Part shown: in pieces, positions 57,125 through 64,000 of the stretch
How the letters are laid out: each line of letters begins with the position of its first letter
Position numbering within the stretch: position 1 is the first letter of the stretch
Origin: Brachionus manjavacas
Lineage: Eukaryota; Rotifera; Eurotatoria; Ploima; Brachionidae
Direction of reading: 5' to 3'
NCBI GenBank assembly: GCA_019054805.1
Contig: JAHQIY010000009.1
Span: 2,542,001-2,606,000, forward strand
DNA length: 64,000 bases
The notes under the pieces: model-generated
The model's database searches: none
What the model was told of the DNA's origin: nothing
Seen by the model: the letters and a program-made list of their open reading frames with translations, nothing else
Made by a program: the position numbers and the translations under genes

Positions 57125-57400
57125 TGTTTTAAAATTTATTTATTTGTTGATCTGTACCTAACTTATGCTCATTTAGAATAAAAACATTAAAAAAAATTTA
57201 AAATAAAATATAAAGAAAAAAAAATAAGTCTAAGTAATGAAAAGAAAACTAAAAACGGTAAGTTTAAATTGCTAGAGATCAGACATGTTTAAATATTCGA
57301 TAGTTCAAGGAAAAAAGATAAAATTGTTAGGTAGCAATTACAGTTTGGAGATGGATATTCGATCTTGATTCACAACCTTTTCTTTATAGAGTGGTAGGCT
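57125..57400 (-). mobile_element. LINE 3' end, older copy
   Basis: Reversed, it reads the 3' UTR with TCCAAACTGTAATTGCTACC and ends TCTAAATGAGCATAAGTTAG and GTACAGATCAACAAATAAA. Same hairpin family, more diverged. Confidence 0.6.
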
Positions 57401-59039
57401 CGTTTAAATTATTTTTTACCTTATTCTTTAAAAAATATCTTATTTCTTGGGATACTTCACAATTATCGTCAGTTTAAACAAAATCAAGAAGAGGACTAAA
57501 TGTTGTGGCTCAAAAACCACTAAAAAATTTTCCTGTATCTGAATTATGTTCTTTGTTCTTTGCCATCTTTAAATAGTGATGGTATTTGTCTTGTAAGCTA
57601 TTTTGATCTGAACTTTAAAAAGCCCTACTTGACATTGGATTTTTTCTTGCTTTATTTATGGACTAATTTTAATATTTTTGGGAATTATTTTAAAATGTTT
57701 TTAAATATGCTTTGAATATTTTATATCGATAATAAAAAACGAATCAATTCGAGCTTTTTTTTTTTTTGATTTCACAGCATTTTTAAATTTTATTTTATAA
57801 ATTTTAGCATGTTTTTTCTAATTGAACAATAATTCATAATTTTTGAATTTACCGAGTTTGATTCAATTTAATTAAGTTTCAGTATCTAAATTTAATTTTT
57901 AAATTGCATTACCTCTTTCAGGAATACTTTATTTTTAATTTTCAATAGCTACACTCTTAATAAATAGAAATAATTATATCACAGTTAAAATTCATTTATT
58001 TCATTTTTATAAAAATATTAGAATAAAATCTAGGATCAATTTGTTTTTAAGGTGAACAAATAGTTTTAAATCTGTGATCAGAATTCGATCCCATAATGAA
58101 AGACAAATGATCAATTCAGTCTAAAATAAATTTATCCTAAATAAAAATTTGTGTCAATTCAAAATAGAATATTTTATAAAATATTTAAAAAATGAAAATT
58201 ACCAGCAATGCTGACATTAGCAGCGACAGAAATTAAGTTTCTGAATTGGAAACATAAATTTTTTTTATTAACTTTTCTTTTTAAATAATTTATAAAGAAA
58301 TACGAAATATAATTTTATTCACTCATATTTCCAAATTAGTCTTTATTGTATATCAAGCATTAAATCGGGAAGCAGTCAAAAGATGAAAATCAAATACACA
58401 GAAAATTAAGATAGAATAAATTTTATTGGAAAAAACGCTAATTCATTCATTTACAATTTAAAGTCTAATTTTTAATTAAATAAGTGTATTTTCTTTGAAC
58501 ACTTCAACAAACTAATTGACTCTTTCATAAGTTGAATTGAATCTACAAATTTTTTTAATTTCAGAATAGAATTCATTTTCATTTCTTGGTAAAGTCTTGG
58601 GTCAACTTTTTTATTTATTCGAAAACTTGAACTATTCTTCCATCTAAATTAAAAAAAAAAAAAAATATTATTTAGTCAACAAAAATAAAAGAAAAAATCC
58701 TCAGTTACAAAAAAATTATCCAATATTTTTTAAATTCTAAAATTTTCGAATTTTTATTTTAAATTTTTGTATCTTATAAATGTAAAAATAAAATTTTTTT
58801 TCTTTAATATTTAATATATTTTTACTTATTTTCTTTTAAATTAGATACTTTTTCCTAAATTTTACCGAATTTTTTAAGTTGTAGGGTGACAAGAGGATTT
58901 AAAGAAAAGCTAAAGCTCTTCGGAAAATCTTGGGCAAACCCAAAATTTTCAGAAAATATCAGAATGTAATTTTGGCCTTGATGCATTTAATCTGAGGCAC
59001 TTAAATGATAATATAATAAAAATAATATGATCGAAGTCA
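57401..59039. other. AT-rich intergenic DNA
   Basis: No gene supported. A single ACATTAGCAGCGA word at 58213 recurs twice at 63119-63159. Confidence 0.4.
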
Positions 59040-59690
59040 CTAAGGCTTCGGTAGCTTGTCTTGTCCTCTTTTGTTCTCTCTTCATTTGCTTCTATTCATC
59101 GCTAGGGTCCTTAACTCCTCAATTGACAGCTAGTAAGCATCTTAGATATTTGACATTTGAATGAGAGCTTCTTGGCGCCTCTCCTTGCTTGACCATGCCG
59201 TATTTCTGACTCGTATAGAGCAAATATTCTATGTTCTTCTTTGCTTTCCATACGTAGTGCGTGACCAAGCTATCCTAGCTGCCTTGAACGGATAGTTTCC
59301 ATAAGCGGAAGTCTATTTACTTCTTTGTATATGCTCCGTAGTGGGATGTGGTCAAGTCACTTGATGTTGAGCATTCGACGATAGCACTCAGTCGCAAATC
59401 TGTTGATTTTTTTGCTCCATTTTTGGTGTTATGATCCATGACTCGCATTCATTTGGAAGAATAGATAGGACCGATGCCTAGAAAATGTTGATTTTAAGCT
59501 CGATATTGACATGTTTTGCTTTCCAGATCTCTTCATGTATTTCCAAGCTCCATGTGCTAGAGCTTTGCGTCTCTTAAAGTCGCTATCTGTTGATTGCATC
59601 ATAGAGCCCAGATAGTGGAAGTCTTTTACTTTTTCCAGACTATGTTTCCCAAACTCGACGTCAGCTTTTTTTTATATTGTAGGCCATGAA
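59040..59690 (-). mobile_element. Degenerate LINE C-terminal region
   Basis: The minus strand reads, with stops, RFATECYRRMLNIK, then HIPLRSIYKEVNRLPLMETI, RSRQLG, then LGHALRMESKEEHRIFALYE. This pattern (RRxLGHxLRM) is the RT-end region of many LINE polyproteins. It is a different family from the hairpin LINE and could belong with the 50.4-kb relic. Confidence 0.6.
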
Positions 59691-60465
59691 TTCATGGTCT
59701 TCTTAACGTTGATTGATGATAATGTAATAAATATAAAAATATTTATGGTTTTTGCAGAGACTTAATTTGAGTGATGATTTTGTTATGATAGGTTAAAAAT
59801 TTTACTGGATTGACTTTTCTAAAGATTTTTAAAGCGTAAATTTTACACAGAAGTAGCAATAAGATAATAGTTACATGGATTAAGAAAGAAATTTTATCTC
59901 AATTCAAGAATAATGATTAATTAATTCAAAATATTAACATTATTTAATTCCAGCATAAGAAATGTCAATTCTTAAAAGAGTCTTAATATTTGTGCACAAT
60001 ATTTTTTTGTAAAAATTCCACAGAATTAATAAAAATCCCAAAAAAAAATAAAAAAATAATAAAGTTAATAATAAAAATACCTTAACACTGCTGATTTTTA
60101 AATGTGTCAATCTATAAAATAGAATTCAAGAAAGAATTTAAGTTTAAATTCACTTATCGGAACTTAAGGTGCTTTCTGTTGGACACAGTTATGGATTTCT
60201 GAATTTTTTTTTACTAGTACAACCATGAGATACTCGAAAAGCTGGTTTCAAGTCTGGCTTGAAATACCATGGTAAGATTTTTCAATGTAAAATTAAAATA
60301 AAAAGAATTATTAGATTATTAAAGAATTTTTTGTTTAATATTTTTAAAATTTAAATTTTTCAAAATGAATAATAGGATAAATACAAATTGAAAGTGACAA
60401 TCTATTTTATTTAATTATTTATTTTAGCTGATTTATATTTTCCATTTAGAAATTCAATTTTAAAA
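59691..60465. other. 5' flank of the DUF268 gene
   Basis: AT-rich; no gene supported. Confidence 0.4.
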
Positions 60466-61332
60466 ATGATTTTAAAAAAATTTTTTATATTTTTTTGTTT
60501 TATAAAAGCATTTGCTAAAGTAAAAATTACAAATAAATGCCATGAAAAAGTTACCAAGATGCACAACTTGCACAAAACGTTTGCTAACAAAAGACCACAA
60601 TTCGATTCAATATCACTAATAAAAAACAGCAGTATTCCAATAGAACACGAAGTTTTATTAGATCATGAATTTCAGCAAATAGTCAATTTAACATTTAAAA
60701 AACCACTGGAAATAAAAAATTCTGTAATTTCAGAACTAATTAATTTGATCAGAGCAGACAAAGATTATTACAATTCAATGAATGATATCCATTTTGAGCA
60801 AGCCGCAAGACTATTCAAGTCTAAAATACAAAAGGTGGCTATTCTTGGATTATATGAAACAAATTTTTTGCCATGGATCGAAGCTGTTTTGTTAAATTTA
60901 AATCCTCTAGCTCAAATTTGGTCAATTGACTATCAGTCGAAAGTCTATGAGAATAGAGACATCAAATGGATCCATTTGAATGAGTTTTTAAATAAAGCTT
61001 TAGTAGAACAAAATTTAGAGCAGTTCGATATGGTGGTGAATTATATGATGATTGAAAAAGTTGGCTTGGGAAGATATGGTGAAGACATAAATGTTGAGAG
61101 TGATTTGGACACAGTTGAGCTTATCAACTGTATTCTAAAAGAAAATGGACATTTGATCATGAGCATGAGTTGGAATAAGTACGGAAATTTTAGTTATGTT
61201 GGTTTCAATTCAGGCCGACTTTATAATGAAGATCGATTGAATTTGATGAAGAAAAATTTCAATGTTTTGTTTGAAAATTTTTTTAATTTTGGTTCAAATT
61301 TAATTTTAGTAATGGAAAAAAAATTCAAATAA
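60466..61332 (+). CDS. DUF268-family protein with signal peptide, 288 aa
   Basis: A single-exon frame. Residues 1-18 (MILKKFFIFFCFIKAFAK) make a signal peptide or anchor. The body has IQKVAILGLYETNFLPWIEA, LNPLAQIWSIDYQ, then FDMVVNYMMIEKVGLGRYGE, and VELINCILKENGHLIMSM. The GLGRYGE motif after a hydrophobic strand, the Asp in the strand before it and the late GG/NG-HLIMS strand match DUF268, a family with a methyltransferase-like Rossmann fold known in nematodes and bacteria. No function has been shown as far as I know. The classic SAM loop (GxGxG) is reduced to LGLYET, so binding of SAM is uncertain. It ends in EKKFK. No intron, unlike its neighbours WDR13 and the metalloprotease. It would act in the secretory pathway or outside the cell. 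Confidence 0.8.
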   Translation: MILKKFFIFFCFIKAFAKVKITNKCHEKVTKMHNLHKTFANKRPQFDSISLIKNSSIPIEHEVLLDHEFQQIVNLTFKKPLEIKNSVISELINLIRADKDYYNSMNDIHFEQAARLFKSKIQKVAILGLYETNFLPWIEAVLLNLNPLAQIWSIDYQSKVYENRDIKWIHLNEFLNKALVEQNLEQFDMVVNYMMIEKVGLGRYGEDINVESDLDTVELINCILKENGHLIMSMSWNKYGNFSYVGFNSGRLYNEDRLNLMKKNFNVLFENFFNFGSNLILVMEKKFK

Positions 61333-61539
61333 ATTTTATCGAGAAAATTTTCGGTTCAATGATTTTTTTATCTTTCACTAAAAGTTTAAATTATTTTGTT
61401 CAATATTTAATTCTGGAAATAAAGGCAAATTTTTAATTTTTAATTTTTTACTAGCTTAATAAAAAATAAAAAAATAATAAAAGTCAAAGTTTATCAAGTC
61501 AAGGCTGATTTATATTAGAAAATAAGAAAAATAAAGTAA

Positions 61540-61965
61540 AAACAACAAAAACAGTTCCTCAAGGTATTGTCCTCGGAACTTTTCTGTTCGTCATTTTCAT
61601 TAACGATATGCCCGCGGTTTTCAGTCATCTTTTCAAGCTTTTTGCCGACGATAGCAAGCTTATGGTAAAGATTCCCGACAACAGCGACCTCGTCCTGCTT
61701 CAGAAAGACCTTGACGCTCTCTCTGAGTGGTCGAATAAATGGTGCATGCTTTTCAATGTAGACAAGTGCAATGTGTTGGAGATCAGAAGGTCAGGCAGCA
61801 GCCACTTCGCAGAGTCTGAGCTACTGATGGGGGATCTTGACTCCAGGAGTGCACTAGCCCTTTTCAACATCGAGAAAGATCTCGGTGTAACTTTCTCAAG
61901 TAATCTTATGTTCACTAAGCACTTTCGAACACAAGCCAACAGAGCACTTGTCTACATTAAAAAGC
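61540..61965 (+). mobile_element. LINE RT palm fragment, forward copy
   Basis: Reads VPQGIVLGTFLFVIFINDMP, then FKLFADDSKLMVKI, LSEWSNKWCMLFNVDKCNVL and ALFNIEKDLGVTFSSNLMF, RT motifs 4-6 of a CR1/jockey-like LINE. It has higher GC than its surroundings. At about 61962 it meets a reverse copy of the same region. Confidence 0.85.
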
Positions 61966-62180
61966 ATTCGCCACTTTTTCGACCACTCCGAGAGAGAGTC
62001 AAGGTCGTGCTGAAGGAGGACGAGGTCACTGCTGCTACTTATAGTGGCGATTAGCTTGCTTTCGTCGGCAAATAGTTTGACAAGATGACTGACTACTCCA
62101 GGCATATCGTAGATGTATATGATGTATATGACGAAGGGGTCCGAGTACTCTATCATGAGGAACTCCTCTCGCCACATCCA
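61955..62180 (-). mobile_element. LINE RT palm fragment, reverse copy
   Basis: Minus strand: YIYDMPGVVSHLVKLFADES, then SDLVLLQHDLDSLSEWSKKW, then RMLFNVDKCSV, which stops where the forward copy begins. It is the same protein region as 61610-61760 but diverged, so these are two insertions or an inverted duplication. Confidence 0.85.
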
Positions 62181-62239
62181 CCCAATCTGCTTTATGCTGT
62201 CCTGCTACATTTACCATGATTCTAATTAACTGCCATATC

Positions 62240-62860
62240 ATCTTCATTTGGTACTGTACGATTCAAACAGCGAAAGCTCTCTTTTTGAATTGGCAGAAAA
62301 TGTTACAACGCATTTCTTCTCGAAGGAGTCGTTTAGTTAAAATAAAAACTCCAAATGGCTTTTCACCATCATCTTCAACATCTCCATAATTTACATTGAT
62401 TTTCCACAAAACCTGTGTCTACACTTGTTGCTTTGCTGTGGTTGATGCACCAGTCCTCGAATTCCACTAAGCTTATTATTTTTGGACCTAATTTTTTACC
62501 ACAATTGAGTTAAGTAATTTGAAATTTGTTTTTTTTTTCTTAATTGGAATACCTTTTTCTATTGATTTCTTCAAAATTGCTTTTGGCTTCATTCTTAAAT
62601 CAAAATATTTTTTAATTTCAATCTTGATTTCATCAGAAAACCGGTTCAATCATGTTCATTCTCGCTTCGGAAAACAATAACATCGTCACTGCGGCTGTCG
62701 AATAAAAAGTTAACTTCAGCCGGACACTGTGCACCTCTCAATTTAGCTTTATTACATCTATAATAAATCTTTTTTCCATCTTTAGTATTATATTCAAAAT
62801 GGTAGCTCCACGTTATTTCTTCGTTTATTTTTGTCGATGCTGCTTCCCTGTTAAAAAGAT
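62240..62860 (-). pseudogene. Broken FLYWCH/MULE-type protein, N-terminal part
   Basis: On the minus strand, after a splice-acceptor-like CTTTTTAACAG at 62850, the reading is ITWSYHFEYNTKDGKKIYYR, then CNKAKLRGAQCPAEVNF, the pattern of a FLYWCH-like zinc finger. After a stop and a frameshift near 62647 it continues FDLRMKPKAILKKSIEKGIP, then (62300-62400) DVEDDGEKPFGVFILTKRLL, seen in N-terminal parts of MULE-related proteins. Several frames are needed, so it is a relic. It abuts the LINE fragment at 62180. Confidence 0.45.
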
Positions 62861-62869
62861 TTATTTAAT

Positions 62870-64000
62870 TTGGTACATCCATTTGAACCATAAACGCATA
62901 TTTACTTTTTCATTATCATCTTTTTGAAGAAGATTCAGAATCAAAAATAGCAAAATTTTTTACTTGAACACAATCTTACGGCTGTATTTGAAGACAAGGT
63001 ATAGTTTTTTCTTCACATCACTTTTTAGTTTATTCTTTAGTGGAATAGTGGAATAAATTGTTATATTTTGAAATTAAAGGTTTAAAAATAAAATATTTTA
63101 GTCTGAAACATATCATGACAACATTAGCAGCGATAGCATGACAACATTAGCAGTGGATGAAAATTTTTCAGCATCATATAAGTTTCTCTGTATTTGTTAT
63201 TTATTTATTTCAGTAATCATTGTACAAATCTTTCAAGGGTTGAAACCAAAGCACATTTAAATTTTAAAAAACTCGTAAAAGATCTGCTATCTGTTATTTT
63301 TTGGATTTGTGACACATTAAACGAGTAAAAGAATTTTGATTTTAGTATCGCTTTTTAACCTGATCACATAGATTTGTAAAAAAATAACTCTGTAAAAATT
63401 AAAAAAAACGGGAAAAATTTCAATTTTATTGTTTTTTTTTTTTTTAAATTTATTTTTATTAAAATTAAAGTAAAAATATTCGTAAATCAATTATCATAAT
63501 TCCTTATTGACTGTTTTTTCTTTCGACCAGATCTTAAAAAAAATTGATAAATCCTAATCTGAGAATTAAAAGACTTACTTTTTTGTTTTCGATTTTATTT
63601 TGCTAAAATAAAGATAATAAAAAATGGGATTAAAATTAATTTAATGTATAACTATTTAAATTAAAACCATTTGCTAAATTATCAAGTCACACTTAGTTAT
63701 TGAATATTGAAATTTTATTTGCACTGCATTTTTCATTATTTTCAATAAAACTTAATGTTAAAATAAATTTTTTTGTTTAAATATCTGAAATTTTATATCT
63801 GGATCTAAGTTAGGGATTAAAAATTAAATTCTGAAGAGATTGAATTAGAATTAAATTTAAAGTATGATATCCAAAATTTCACTAAAATTTATAAAAAATA
63901 ATTTTATTTAAAATATTAAAAAAACTTAATTATTGAAAATATTACAGGAGATGGGTACCTAAATACCTTTGAAATGGGGAACTATTCTCTATTCTCGAAT
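62870..64000. other. AT-rich DNA to the window end
   Basis: No gene supported. Contains the 23-bp tandem repeat at 63114-63159. Confidence 0.4.
63114..63159. repeat. Two tandem 23-bp copies
   Basis: CATGACAACATTAGCAGCGA plus TAG, then the same with TGGATG at the end. A single related word (GACATTAGCAGCGACAG) sits at 58212. Confidence 0.75.

Overview
The window is animal (metazoan) nuclear DNA. It is very AT-rich. Protein-coding genes are interrupted by short GT-AG introns, mostly 44-59 bases, plus a few long introns filled with repeats. It holds one Pol III tRNA gene and many broken non-LTR retrotransposons. Gene content (a Hox4-type homeobox gene, Rab GDI, WDR13, an ADAM-like metalloprotease with ShK and EGF modules, a MYND protein, a divergent HSP70), the tiny introns and the base composition fit a small invertebrate. 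A monogonont rotifer such as Brachionus is my best guess; this is inferred from general features and not from a species marker.

Layout. 1-0.85 kb: end of a broken SWIM/MULE-type gene, then a LINE piece. 2.5-7.3 kb: divergent HSP70-like gene (+) whose 2.7-kb intron carries two inverted-repeat elements. 7.36 kb: tRNA-Gln(TTG). 7.9-9.5 kb: the 3' end of a LINE, split by a 1.07-kb element with long terminal inverted repeats that encodes an intact PHD-finger protein. 10.6-12.5 kb: two unidentified coding remnants. 14.8-16.0 kb: Hox4-like gene (-, three exons). 17.6-21.1 kb: an inverted repeat, a pogo/Tigger-like transposon relic and a pile of LINE 3' ends. 23.6-24.9 and 28.2-29.6 kb: LINE relics (-). 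31.3-32.6 kb: Rab GDP-dissociation inhibitor (-). 34.9-35.5 kb: MYND zinc-finger protein (-). 37-38.1 kb: Ty3-type LTR-retrotransposon relic (-). 39.4-48.3 kb: a 15-exon secreted metalloprotease (+) with an array of eight almost identical EGF repeats. 49.4-51.4 kb: repeats. 51.6-53.3 kb: WDR13 (+, four exons). 53.6-60 kb: repeats. 60.5-61.3 kb: DUF268 protein with a signal peptide (+). 61.5-62.9 kb: LINE pieces in inverted orientation and a broken FLYWCH/MULE-type gene.

The host genes do not form an operon or one pathway. They are ordinary dispersed eukaryotic genes: development (Hox4), vesicle traffic (GDI), a WD40 scaffold (WDR13), extracellular proteolysis (metalloprotease), a likely inactive chaperone-like ATPase fold, and a secretory-pathway DUF268 protein. 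Exon structures were worked out by reading GT-AG sites and keeping phase; all were done by eye.

The most unusual items are the TIR element carrying a PHD-finger gene and inserted in a LINE tail, the young EGF array with a visible two-unit duplication step, the HSP70 relative lacking canonical ATPase motifs, and an uncharacterised inverted-repeat family with at least five ends in the window.
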